From Parietaria judaica (taxonomy: Eukaryota; Streptophyta; Magnoliopsida; Rosales; Urticaceae), in NCBI GenBank assembly GCA_954871525.1, contig OX940866.1:12733001-12797000 (forward strand): a stretch of 64,000 bases of DNA. Direction: 5' to 3'. Made by a program: the position numbers and the translations under genes. This document shows positions 22,015-32,187 of the stretch, one piece after another. How positions within the stretch are numbered: position 1 is the stretch's first letter; each line of letters starts with the position of its first letter. The notes under the pieces are model-generated. The model worked only from the letters and a program-made list of their open reading frames with translations. It searched no databases and had not been told where the DNA came from.

Positions 22015-24459
22015 TTAATATTAGAAACTTATGCGATTGAAAACATTATAGGAACTTCAAATCCTTGAAAAAAAAAAATAGAAAACCCACAAACAAAATG
22101 CCCAAAATACACTTAAAGTTTAAGAGAAATGCCCATAATTTCATAAAACCAATTTATGCCCATTAATAAACTGTTTTGGACCATATTAACCCTAATATTA
22201 ATTGTAATTTTTAATTTTCGTATAATATTTATTTATAATATATATTAATTTCGAAATTATTTGTTCCTATAATTATGATTGAAAATTTCAACCTATTAAT
22301 TAGGATATCATTTAATTATGGTACTTTAAAAAAAATCTTCATTATCACCGTATCAATTAATACACATTCCCAAAATTGTTACAAATTACTAAATCGTAAA
22401 TATAGTTATAAATTTGTAAATCGTAAATAAAATTATTGAAAATATAATAGATGAGAAACCTATAACTACGAAGCTAAATAGATGAGAAACCTATAACAAC
22501 GAAACTGTAAATAAAATTACTAAATCGTTAATATAGTTACCAATTTGTAAATAGTAAATAAAATACAGAATCATAATTATAATTACGTAAATATAGAATC
22601 GTAAATATAGTTACGTAAATACAATAGGATTGATTTTTAATTGATTTTTGAAAATTTGATTAACAAATAAAGAGGATATTTAGCTATTTTTAAGGAAATA
22701 AACGATTTTATGTATTTAGCAATTTTTAATGAAATAAATTCATTTTAATAGTGATTAATACGATGAAAATATATGGAATATAAGTAAGGGATGTTTAAAA
22801 TCAATAAGTTATGTATTTACCTATTTTTAAGGAAAAAAATCGATCAAAATTTTATTTTAATCGTAATATAATTGGTAGAATTTTTTAAAATTTTGTTTTT
22901 AAAATTAAATCGTTTTAACACTGAATATATGTAAATATTTTGAATTTAATTATGGGATTTTTAAAAATCAATCAGTTACTTAAAAATCAATATGTTTGCA
23001 TAAGGAAATTTTTTATTTTTTATTTTAATTAGAAAAACGAAATTAAGATTAAACATGGTTTAAAGTTAAATTGATTTAAAAATTGAAAGGGCATATTAGT
23101 CCATATATCAATTTGTTGGTGGTTATGATTACCATAATTAGAAATGGACATTTTTTCCAAAAAAAAAAAATGTTAGAGCATGCCACCACAAAAATGTAAA
23201 CGTTGGTATTTATTCCACTATTAACTGTAAATAATGTCATATGTATTATGTACTTGCTAGTTTCTACATACTTATCGGTTACAGGCTTATAGCCGAATGG
23301 ACTTTTAACTTATATTGTTATATATTTATTTGTGTGTGCAATGTGTGTATATATATATATATATATTTATGTATATGAGTATGTATGGGTATGGCAGATG
23401 CATATATACACGATGTGTTGCGAGGCAAAAATAGAAAGAAAAAAAAAAAGTGAGATTTGAATAAATATGAAGGCTTAGAAATGGGCGCTATATTTATGTT
23501 TTACAATTGGTTGGTCCCTCTTTGCAGCTTTAATTATAACATCCAAATCTACTCTCCAATATTCATGTTATAAATATAAATACGGTTAACAAAACTTTGT
23601 TGAATAAACTCTCACGCCTCTATGTATTTTCTATACAATTTTTTTTTTTTACAAGTTATGACAAAATGCTATTTGTTCAAATGTAGTAATTTGAAAAGAA
23701 AAAAAAAAGACAAACTTATTAGCCCTTCAAAATGGAGAAGCAATTATATGAGGCGAAGCCGGTGACGCGTCGTGGGTCTTGACAAGTTCTTCTCTTTCCT
23801 TTTCGGAAACAAGCATTTGTGGTTGTATCTTTCAGAGATGTGACGATCATCGTCCTCGGTCTATTTGTCCCATATCCAATGTTGATTTCTCGCCGCGGTA
23901 AAAAAAGAAACTAGATAGTATAAAATACAGAATTCTACAATCATGAATAATAGATTGTTTTAGTTTTTAAAAAATTAAAATGGCGAGATGATATAAAAAT
24001 GAACTAAAAGTACATGTTAAGCGTTAAAAATAGAGTATAATCTTGCCAAAATTCTAGGTGTATTGATAAATATAAGGTATACAGTGTTGCCAAAAATAAA
24101 ATATTACTACATGGATATGTAATAGGTATACGTGTAATTAGTTTGAAATTCAATAAAATATTCATTTTGAAGCAAACTTATATATTATAATTATTATTTC
24201 TTAAAGTTAAGATTTGATGAATTGTGGTGAATTTTTCTTGAAGTCTAAAGCACCGACTACAATAATAAGGGGAATAAAGTGAAATCTACGAGAGAAGTTC
24301 CCATGATATGCTAACATAACATGTGAAGTAATAACTAAATACTATTATTCATGCAGTGTCTACTACTTCAAGTAAATATATATTGTATAATAATACAAAG
24401 TTTTGAGTCATTCCACGATTGATAATATATTGTATAAAAAAAAAAAACATGAAATTATA
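22015..24459. other. Very AT-rich intergenic DNA, no gene seen
   Basis: From about 22090 to 23160 the sequence is nearly pure A/T with repeated words (aatcgtaaatatagtta, gatgagaaacctataac twice near 22450-22490). Its two ends, aaaatgcccaaaatacac (22099) and aaatggacattttttcc (23143), are weakly complementary, hinting at an eroded Mutator-like element. (TA)n lies at 23349-23366. A more balanced 180-bp patch at 23740-23900 has no ORF of note. Confidence 0.4.
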
Positions 24460-24467
24460 TACATTTA
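24460..24467 (-). promoter_or_regulatory. L1-box-like site upstream of ACR4
   Basis: The minus strand reads TAAATGTA, an exact match to the plant L1 box TAAATG(C/T)A bound by ATML1/PDF2-type HD-ZIP IV factors. It lies about 640 bp before the ACR4 start codon. ACR4 is an epidermal gene in Arabidopsis and is reported to be activated by ATML1 through an L1 box. Two 7/8 matches lie closer to the gene (near 24736 and 24805). In AT-rich DNA an 8-mer can occur by chance. Confidence 0.4.
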
Positions 24468-24599
24468 AAGAGGGAAAGAAGTCAAAGAGAAAACAGTGAT
24501 AGTTGAAACGTAATAGAAGAAACAACAGTCACATGCATGTTTACAATGGAAGAGCAGCAAAGCTTGAAGAATGAAGCGTACGTATATATAAATATAATT

Positions 24600-24635
24600 A
24601 TAAGAAGTTTGTAATATATATATATATATATATAT
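24600..24635. repeat. (TA)n microsatellite upstream of ACR4
   Basis: An uninterrupted (TA)n run lies at about 24615-24636, between the L1-box-like site and the likely leader. The leader contains a (CT)n stretch at about 24811-24828. Confidence 0.7.
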
Positions 24636-24919
24636 AATTAATGGTAACACAAATTCTCTCGAAAATATAAACACACAAAAAAATAATAAAAGTTGCAGAG
24701 GGACAAGTGTGAGGTGTGCTCGGAAAGATCAAAACGGCATTTAATGAGAAGTTAATGCCTTCACCTACACCTTCCTCCATTTTCAGGACCTGCTTCTTCA
24801 AAGCATTTATTGCTCTCTCTCTCTCTCTCCGCTTCGGTTTTGCCTGGTTTCTTGTCTATCTTCTTCTCACCATCAAACTTAGCAACACACCCATCAAACC
24901 AAACCCAACAAAGCCCGCC

Positions 24920-24973
24920 ATGGAAGTCGAAGCTTCAAGCATTTCAGACACTCAACAAAGTTGCTTTCTTTAA
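24920..24973 (+). CDS. uORF 1 in the ACR4 leader, 17 aa
   Basis: An ATG at 24920 opens a 17-codon frame ending TAA at 24971-24973. It lies 133 bp upstream of the ACR4 ATG, in what is probably the transcribed leader. Whether it is in the mRNA depends on the unmapped transcription start. Confidence 0.35.
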   Translation: MEVEASSISDTQQSCFL

Positions 24974-25050
24974 GTAAGAAAGTGGGTTCTTTTACTTGCT
25001 TATTTTGCTTCTTCTCGTAAGATTTGGATCCTGTCAAGTTTAGTGTATCC

Positions 25051-25122
25051 ATGGATAGCTTTGATTACCATGTTTCTGAGTATGCATTGGGGTACGATTT
25101 GATGCAATGGCGTCTTTCCTGA
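25051..25122 (+). CDS. uORF 2, overlapping the ACR4 start codon, 23 aa
   Basis: An ATG at 25051 opens a 23-codon frame (begins MDSFDYHVSEYALG) that also contains an in-frame ATG at 25102. It ends TGA at 25120-25122, overlapping the first ACR4 ATG (25107) in a different frame. A ribosome translating it would bypass 25107 but could reinitiate at the in-frame ACR4 ATG at 25134, which still gives a signal peptide. This is seen directly; the regulatory role is inference. Confidence 0.45.
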   Translation: MDSFDYHVSEYALGYDLMQWRLS

Positions 25123-27839
25123 TTGATGAAACAATGTGGAGGGGTTTCGTGATCTGGGTTTTGGTGTCGAGTTGTTTGGCGCGCTTGGTCTCGGCGCTGG
25201 GCTCGATGTCCTCCATCGCCGCATCCTACGGCGAGAAAGGCTCGGTCTTCTGCGGCCTGAGGTCGGACGGCTCGCACCTGGCCACGTGCTACGGCGCGGA
25301 CTCGGCGATCACGTACTCGACGCCGCCGCGGCTGGCATTCGTGGGCCTCAGCGGTGGGGACGGCTTCGTGTGCGGGCTGCTGCGGGGCACCAGCCAGCCC
25401 TACTGCTGGGGCAGCAGCGGCTACATCCAAATGGGCGTCCCGCAGCCTATGGCCGCCGCCGCCGAGTACTCCGACATTGCCGCTGGCGACTACCACCTCT
25501 GCGCCCTGCGCAAGCCCTTCACTGGCCGCCGCCGCAACGCCTCTCTCGTCGACTGCTGGGGCTACAACATGACGAGGAGCTTCGCCTTCGACGGCCAGCT
25601 TCAGTCCATCACGGCCGGCTCTGAGTTCAGCTGCGGTTTGTTTGCTCAGAACCGCACCGCCTTCTGCTGGGGCGACGAGACCAGCAGCCGGGTTATCAGC
25701 CTCGTCCCGCGGCAGGCGCGTTTTCAGAAGATCGCTGCTGGTGGCTACCACGTCTGCGGGATTCTGGAGGGAGCGGAGTCCCGGGCGCTCTGCTGGGGAA
25801 AGAGCTTGGCCGACGTCGAGGAAGAACTAGTCTCTGCCGCTGCAGGCGATGGCAACAATGTGGACTCGGCACCGGGTGAGCCTATGCTGTCCGTCGTTGG
25901 TGGGAAGTTCCACGCGTGCGGGATTAGGAGCTACGACCGCAGGGTCGTCTGTTGGGGATTCATCGTCAAGCCGAGCACGGGTGTGCCGGATGGGGTGAAG
26001 GTGTACGACATTGCAGCCGGCAATTACTTCACTTGCGGGATTTCGGCCGAGAAGTCGCTCTTGCCTGTCTGCTGGGGCTCCGGGTTCCCCACTTCGCTGC
26101 CGTTGGCTGTCTCGCCCGGGCCGTGCAAGTCTGCCCCGTGTGCGCCGGGCTTCTTCGAGCTTGGCCAGGGAAATGCCTCATGCCGAGACCCCGACTCGCG
26201 CATCTGCGTGCCCTGCGGCATCGGCTGCCCTGTTGAAATGTTTCAGAAGTCTGAGTGCTCCCCCGGCTACGACCGCCTCTGTGAGTACAACTGCTCGTCC
26301 TGCAGCTCCACAGACTGCATCTCCAACTGTACGTCCCTGTACTCCAACGCCCTCGAGGCGAAGAAGAATGAGAGGTTCTGGTCGCTGCAACTGCCGGTTA
26401 TTGTTGCCGAGATCGCATTCGCTGCGTTCCTGGTAGTCATCGTATCCGTCACCGCCGCACTCTACGTTCGCTACAAGCTGAGGGAGTGCCGTTGTGCGGG
26501 CAGAGACCCTGTGGTGAAGAAGACAGCCCGGAAATGCCCTTCCTTCGAGAAGGAAAGTGGCCGGAACCGACCGCCCGACCTCGATGACTTGAAGATCCGG
26601 CGGGCACAGATGTTCACCTATGAGGAGCTGGAGTGCGCGACAGCCGGATTCAAGGAGGACTCCCTGGTCGGGAAAGGAAGTTTCTCGTATGTGTTCCGAG
26701 GCGTCCTGAAAGACGGCACCGTTGTCGCTGTGAAACGGGCAATAATGTCAGCGAACATCCAGAAGAGCTGGAAGGAGTTCCACACAGAGCTCGACCTTCT
26801 CTCACGGCTGAACCACGCGCACTTGCTCAACCTCCTTGGCTACTGCGAGGAAGGCGAGGAAAGACTGCTCGTCTACGAGTACATGGCGCACGGCTCGCTC
26901 CACCAGCATTTGCACGGGAAGGACAAGGCGCTGAAGGAGCAGCTCGACTGGGTCCGGCGAGTGACAATTGCTGTACAGGCTGCCCGAGGCATCGAGTACC
27001 TGCACGGCTACGCGTGCCCGCCCGTAATTCACCGCGATATCAAGTCCTCCAACATCCTGATCGACGAGGAGCACAACGCGCGGGTGGCTGATTTTGGGCT
27101 CTCGCTGCTCGGCCCTGCCGACAGCTGCTCCCCTCTGCCAGAGCTCCCGGCCGGCACGCTTGGGTACCTCGATCCTGAGTACTACCGCCTCCATTACCTC
27201 ACCACCAAGTCAGACGTCTACAGCTTCGGCGTCCTCCTTCTCGAGATCCTCAGTGGGCGGAAGGCCATCCACGCGCAGTACGAGGAAGGCGGTGGCGCCG
27301 TTAACATTGTCGAGTGGGCCGTGCCGCTCATCAAGTCGGGCGAGGCAACTACCATCCTCGACCCTGCCCCGAAGCCGCCGCCGGATCCGGAGGCGCTCAA
27401 GCGCATCGCCAACGTGGCGTGCAAGTGCGTGCGGATGCGAGGGAAGGAGCGCCCTTCCATGGACCGTGTCACCACCTCGCTGGAGCGCGCGCTCGCTCTT
27501 CTCATGGGAAGCCCCTGCAACGAGCAGCCCATCCTGCCCACCGAGGTGGTGCTCGGGAGCAGCCGCCTGCACAAGAAGCCCTCTCAGCGGTCCTCCAGCG
27601 AGGCCGCGGAGACGGAGGACTCCCGGCTCGAGTTCCGGGCGCCCTCGTGGATCACGTTTCCGAGCGTGGCCTCGTCGCAGCGCCGCAAGTCCTCTGTCTC
27701 GGACGCGGATGCCGTGGTGGACGTGAAGAATCAGGGCAGCGTCAGTAACGGTGCTGGCCCGGATGGGCTGCGGAGCCTGGAGGAGGAGATCTGCCCGGCT
27801 TCCCCGCAGGAGAATCTGTTCTTGCAGCACAATTTCTAG
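25107..27839 (+). CDS. ACR4: CRINKLY4-type receptor-like kinase, 910 aa, intronless
   Basis: This is an orthologue of Arabidopsis ACR4/maize CR4, a plasma-membrane receptor kinase of epidermal and root formative cell signalling. Residues about 1-31 form a signal peptide. Residues 32-340 hold seven CRINKLY repeats, each marked by a C-W/Y-G motif (CYG, then six CWG). Residues about 345-415 are a Cys-rich TNFR-like region (CNCSSCSSTDC-like). A membrane span (PVIVAEIAFAAFLVVIVSV) lies at about 430-455. The kinase runs from about 515 to 790: glycine loop GKGSFS at 521, Lys in AVKRA at 541, HRDIKSSN at 640, DFG at 660 and GTLGYLDPEYY, all intact. The C-terminus has the family tail (SWITFPSV, QRRKSS, SLEEEI). 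Length is close to the Arabidopsis protein (about 895). The gene is single-exon as in Arabidopsis but unusually GC-rich against AT-rich flanks. Met10 (25134) is an alternative start. Confidence 0.96.
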   Translation: MASFLIDETMWRGFVIWVLVSSCLARLVSALGSMSSIAASYGEKGSVFCGLRSDGSHLATCYGADSAITYSTPPRLAFVGLSGGDGFVCGLLRGTSQPYCWGSSGYIQMGVPQPMAAAAEYSDIAAGDYHLCALRKPFTGRRRNASLVDCWGYNMTRSFAFDGQLQSITAGSEFSCGLFAQNRTAFCWGDETSSRVISLVPRQARFQKIAAGGYHVCGILEGAESRALCWGKSLADVEEELVSAAAGDGNNVDSAPGEPMLSVVGGKFHACGIRSYDRRVVCWGFIVKPSTGVPDGVKVYDIAAGNYFTCGISAEKSLLPVCWGSGFPTSLPLAVSPGPCKSAPCAPGFFELGQGNASCRDPDSRICVPCGIGCPVEMFQKSECSPGYDRLCEYNCSSCSSTDCISNCTSLYSNALEAKKNERFWSLQLPVIVAEIAFAAFLVVIVSVTAALYVRYKLRECRCAGRDPVVKKTARKCPSFEKESGRNRPPDLDDLKIRRAQMFTYEELECATAGFKEDSLVGKGSFSYVFRGVLKDGTVVAVKRAIMSANIQKSWKEFHTELDLLSRLNHAHLLNLLGYCEEGEERLLVYEYMAHGSLHQHLHGKDKALKEQLDWVRRVTIAVQAARGIEYLHGYACPPVIHRDIKSSNILIDEEHNARVADFGLSLLGPADSCSPLPELPAGTLGYLDPEYYRLHYLTTKSDVYSFGVLLLEILSGRKAIHAQYEEGGGAVNIVEWAVPLIKSGEATTILDPAPKPPPDPEALKRIANVACKCVRMRGKERPSMDRVTTSLERALALLMGSPCNEQPILPTEVVLGSSRLHKKPSQRSSSEAAETEDSRLEFRAPSWITFPSVASSQRRKSSVSDADAVVDVKNQGSVSNGAGPDGLRSLEEEICPASPQENLFLQHNF

Positions 27840-28274
27840 GATTGATTAATTAGTGTGTATTCATTTCTTTCTTTCTTTCTTTCTTCATTTGGTTGTGCAT
27901 GTTTTGATGCTAACATTTGATCACGGAATCGCAATGCGAGTCCTCTTTAGCCCGATTTGCATTGCATGTTTCTTTGGTTGTCTCAGCTCAGGGACTGAAT
28001 TGTAATTTCATTTAATTTAATTCACTGACTTGTATATTCTTGAGTTTTATTAGCTTCATTGTTGTTTGTGTCTAAGTTTGATTTTGTATAAGAGTAGTCA
28101 ACTTGGGGATTATCCCAAATCACATGCTAAAATGCAATATTTAATTCACCATAACGTATAAAATCTAGTTTAATTTGCAAAGAAGTTGAGGTAGGGTTGT
28201 TAAAAAAAACCGAAAAATCAAATTTGAGGACCTAAAAACAGACAGTAATAACTCATGTCTACAAATGTATCATC
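27840..28274. other. ACR4 3' flank
   Basis: Contains a (CTTT)n tract at about 27865-27885, probably in the 3' UTR, and then AT-rich DNA. No gene was recognised before the LINE insertion. Confidence 0.5.
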
Positions 28275-28290
28275 AGTACAATAGGATCGC

Positions 28291-28536
28291 TTTTTTTTTT
28301 TTTTTTGGGAAAAAGGTTTCAATTAATAAACAGGGGGAAAGAGTCCCGCTGAGCTACACTTCAAGCCACTCCGGGTTACCACATCGTCCGAAATCTGAAT
28401 GTAAAGAAGTGAGGTGTTTTTAGCTACAACATTAGCCACCTCATTACAAGTTCTACGTGTCCACCGTAAAAGACCGGGTGGACCCACCTCACGGGGCAAA
28501 TTCCTAATATCCCCTAAGACCGGGCCTTGGATCCCT
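28291..28536 (-). mobile_element. 5'-truncated LINE with RNase H-like tail
   Basis: A poly(T) run at 28291-28306 is the poly(A) tail of a minus-strand insert. A perfect 16-bp target duplication, agtacaataggatcgc, lies at 28275-28290 and 28537-28552. Read on the minus strand, the insert encodes TRRTCNEVANVVAKNT and ends LFPPVY-stop. This resembles the C-terminal RNase H region of plant non-LTR retrotransposons, in which R-x3-N-x2-A is typical. Only the last ~240 bp of the parent element are present, the usual outcome of incomplete target-primed reverse transcription. Confidence 0.9.
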
Positions 28537-28678
28537 AGTACAATAGGATCGCATTGTGTGTGTGTTTTTTTTTCTTCACTTGCTTCGTAAGAATTTATTT
28601 ATGTTGATAGTCGACAAACCAATTATTATACACAAGGGATACATTATTAATAAAAAAAAGCATACATTAAATATTAAC

Positions 28679-29465
28679 TGTTATGCGTATTTTTCGGAGC
28701 CTAAAAAAAAAAATTAAGGCCCAAGCCAAAAAAAGCTCCCAAGAAGCCCAAGACAAATAAGGCCCACTAAAAACTTTGACCCGCTATGGAAAAGTCAACC
28801 CGAGCTTGTCCAAAAAGTCAATTAGGCCCAATTCATAAAGTCAACAGACTCCACCCAAAAAAGTCAACCAAAAAGTCAAACGGGCGACCTAGAATGTCAA
28901 CCAAAAAGTCAATGGGCCGACCCGGAATATCAACATAAAGTCGATGGCTCGACCCAAAAGGTCAACAAAGTCAACCGGGAAAGTTAACCGGGAAAGTCAA
29001 CAGTCCGATCCGGTAAAAGACGAGTATGATCCGTCTAAGAAATATGCCTTCGGGGGTCGCCGCGACCCCCGAAGGCTAAAATTTATGCCTTCGGTGGTCG
29101 CCGCGCCCCCCGAAGGCATGAATTCGAACTTCTCACCCTCTATAAATGCACCCCCGCCACAATCGGTAAGCACTCCCGAAGCCAAAAACCTTTGTTTCCC
29201 GTTTATTCATAATTTCCGACTCAAATACTCGACTAATGTTGAGCATCGGAGCGGGCGACAGAGGACCCCCCCTCTGTTCTCCTCTAAAGTTCACGTTTTC
29301 TACTCTTTTTACAGGAACGGAGGCAGGTCATATCGGGAAGATTTTCGGCCATCAAGACCGAGGATCAAGCTTCAAAGCCCGTTTCGACCGTCATGCGGAC
29401 ATCGGGCCCGGCCCAGAATCAAGACTTGGGCCGCATTCAAGTTAATCGCTTTTTAAGCATTAACA
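28679..29465 (+). mobile_element. Solo LTR, 787 bp
   Basis: The sequence starts TGTTATGCG and ends GCATTAACA. It has TG...CA ends and a 5-bp terminal inverted repeat (TGTTA/TAACA). It is flanked by a perfect pentamer, ttaac, at 28674-28678 and 29466-29470. A TATA box (ctctataaatgc) lies near 29140. The U3 portion has about a dozen repeats of the word aaagtcaac(c). The ORF at 28944-29456 lies wholly inside and is not a gene. No internal region or second LTR is present, so it arose by LTR-LTR recombination. The family could not be named without an internal domain. Confidence 0.88.
29047..29118. repeat. Two GC-rich hairpins in the solo LTR promoter
   Basis: The first, gccttcgggggtcg-ccg-cgacccccgaaggc, is a perfect 14-bp stem with a 3-base loop (about 29047-29077). 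The second, atgccttcgg ... ccgaaggcat (about 29085-29120), repeats the same arms with a longer, imperfect interior. They lie just upstream of the LTR TATA box. Confidence 0.85.
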
Positions 29466-29699
29466 TTAACTATTTTCTTCCGAGCCAGAAATGCCATTTT
29501 ATGCATTATTATCGATGAGTGAATAGAATTTTCAAGGAAGATAGAAATAGAATAAACAAATAGTTTGACACGGTAATGCTGAATTTGACCAAATTTGGTT
29601 TCAAATAAGTTTTGTACTAATACTATTGATTTAAGTTACGACTTCAAAAAGAGAGAGAGATATTGTTTTTTAATTTTAAAAAACGAATAATAAGATAAA

Positions 29700-30841
29700 G
29701 GGTTAATTGCGACGAAAATACCCAAACTTTGGTCAAATGCTCTGCTATGTACCAAACCTCCGTAAATAACGGCAAAAGTACCCAAACTTAGCATTTGGGA
29801 GTTGACCGAGAAAATTTGTCCTTTGCCACATGGCACTTGGCTGCCATGAGACATGCCACGAAATTATTACTTTTTAAATAATTTTTATAAAAAAATATAT
29901 TTTTATTTTATTTTAAAAAATATTTTTTTATCTTTTTTTACTTTATTTTTATTTCTATTTTTAATAAATTTGTTTTCTATTAATAACAAATAATGAATAT
30001 TTAAATTTAAATATTCATTATTGGTTATAATTATTTATTTTTTAAAAAGTGGGTAGAACGAAATAAAAATCACTGTTCATGGTTCACTTGAACTCTGTTT
30101 ACCATCCGGTTCACGTGTCGAATAAAATTGTTTAATATATTTAATAATAATAACCAATAAACACATACATATTGTTTAAAACGTCAAGACATAATTAAAT
30201 ACACACCACTTATTCAAAAAAAAATAGTAGTCATATTTATATTTAACAAAAAATTGTTTTTATTTGTTTACATGATATTTTGTTTTGTTTGCATTTTATA
30301 ATAACAATTGTTTAATATGTTTTTTTTATATATTATTCTTTTTAAAAAAATTATCATTAAATAATCATATGATTATTATTGGTTATTATTATCAAACATA
30401 TTAAGCAATTTCGTTCCACCCGTGAACCGGATCGGAGGCGGAGCTTAAGTGAACCATGAACGGTGATTTTTTTTCTTTATTTATTTCGTTTGACCCATTT
30501 TTCTAAAATGAATAATTATATTTAATAATAATAACCAATAATGAATATTTAAATATTTATTATTGAAAAATAATTTAATTTTTTTAAAAAATTAAAAAGT
30601 TCTTAAAAAATAAAAATATTTTTTTATAAAAATTATTTAAAAAGTAATAATTACGTGGCATGCCACGTGGCAGCCAAGTGCTATGTGGCATGCCACGTGG
30701 CAAAGGTTAATAGTCACATGGACAAATTTCATCGGTCAACTCTCAAATACCGAGTTTGGGTACTTTTGCTGCCATTTACGGAGGTTGGGTACAGGGGAGA
30801 GAATTTGACCAAAGTTTGGGTCTTTTCGCCGCAATTAACCC
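29700..30841. mobile_element. Mutator-like foldback element, 1142 bp
   Basis: The ends are GGGTTAATTGCG and CGCAATTAACCC. A perfect 9-bp target duplication, taagataaa, lies at 29691-29699 and 30842-30850. Inverted homology runs from both ends far inwards (for example tacccaaactttggtcaaat on the left pairs with atttgaccaaagtttgggt on the right, and interior words around ggttcacttgaactctg pair with gcttaagtgaaccatgaac). Almost the whole element could form one long hairpin. It encodes no transposase. ORFs at its ends (29636-29854, 30655-30849) are not genes. Confidence 0.92.
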
Positions 30842-30850
30842 TAAGATAAA

Positions 30851-31310
30851 TGTTGGGGCCCTACCAGCTACTTAATGGGCCTAAGCCACTAGAATAATGG
30901 AAGATTATTCTGTCCGAGTCTCCCACATTACTTCCCTTTTTGTCCGATTTCAGCCTCGTCAGCCCGTTCGTTTGGTTCCGAGCTCTCCGTGGTGTGCCAC
31001 ACTCGGGTTCCACACGCGCGCCTCCCGTTCGCGCTTAGTTCCAAGCCCTCCGTGGCAATGCCTTCCTCAAATCCCACCAGGCAGACTGCGCCCCTCGCAC
31101 CGACCGTCTTGGAAACACACACTTAGTTAAAAGCCCTTAACCCATGAAGGCATCATGAGTCCAACTCAGTAAAAACAACCTTTAGGGTCTCCTTTCCCGA
31201 TGCCTCACGGAGTTCCGACCCCGCGAAACTCCATGAGACACGGGTGTCAAGATTGGGCTCTCACCGATGACTATTTCCGGGTTCACCCTCCGACTTGGGG
31301 GTAGATGTTG
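30851..31310. repeat. Unclassified GC-richer repeat, retroelement-like
   Basis: Begins TGTTGGGGCCCTACC directly after the Mutator-like target duplication and ends near cttgggggtagatgttgggcc. The composition and the tgttggg words at both edges recall LTR retroelement ends with a purine tract. However, the two edges do not match beyond about nine bases and no target duplication is visible. The ORF at 30897-31130 has no recognisable domain. Confidence 0.35.
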
Positions 31311-32187
31311 GGCCATATATAAAAAGAAGTTATTTAACCTTTTTAATTTAACAAAGATTTAAAAAAAAAACTACGCACGTACGCATACGATGGGTATCAG
31401 TGGCATTTTTTGTTGTTGACAAATTACTATATTTGTGTGTGTCATATAATTTTATTTATTTATTTTCAGTTTATAACTGCGCGGCTGAGCCACTACTAAT
31501 CCTAAAATTGATTATGTCACGGTAAATCTACCTTGTTAGTTGTTATTATTCATAGGAAACAGAAAAACAGGTCTTGTTATTTATGCAACCCTAAAATTCA
31601 AACACAGAAGATGATGTATATATCCTAAAATTCAAACACATAATGATGTATATATCTGTCTGTGCAATGCTAGTTGGTCTCAGATCATTTAATTCTAATT
31701 AATATATATATATATATCCAAATTAATGCGTCAATTATGAGAAATTAATAAAAAGTATAACTATATGATTACAATTTACAACATATATATATATATATAC
31801 TATATGATAGGATAGATGATTCAAATTAAAGAAATGCTCCTACACGTACCAATTTAACACATTATATATATATTATATGTATGTGTCTAATATACGCAGT
31901 TATAATACATGAATTTATAATTTGCTAGCAAAAAAATATTGTATATGATATCACATCTGATGCAATATATTAATATTCCTATATCTTATTGATACAGAAT
32001 ATAACATGGATGTAATCTACGGGCTATACGGTGACATAGATTTATTTATGCATATATAAAGCTAAAAAAGATATGAACTAGAAAGAATTGGAATCAAACC
32101 TCTAGGCTCTATATATTTATAATTATTTATTAGTAAGCTCTAGATAATATCATATAGCGACTTATTGATCAGTCCTATATGTATAAA
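31311..32187. other. AT-rich 3' flank of the MYB gene
   Basis: No gene was seen. Short (TA)n runs occur at about 31700-31717 and 31783-31798, and caaattcaaacacag-like words are duplicated near 31592 and 31627. Confidence 0.4.

Noticed and set aside
24716..24973. 85-codon ORF upstream of ACR4
   Set aside because: Its first codon is not ATG and it covers a CT-rich leader. Only the short ATG-initiated uORFs were kept.
25065..25751. 228-codon ORF antisense to ACR4, and several other long ORFs in the GC-rich gene
   Set aside because: High GC content removes stop codons in all frames. The sense frame encodes an unmistakable receptor kinase, and the others have Ala/Arg/Pro-rich nonsense composition.
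28944..29456. 170-codon ORF on the plus strand
   Set aside because: It lies wholly inside a solo LTR with a clear target duplication, begins in the repeated aaagtcaac array and has no domain.
30851..31310. Solo LTR starting TGTTGGGG
   Set aside because: No matching target duplication or clear CA end was found, so it was left as an unclassified repeat.
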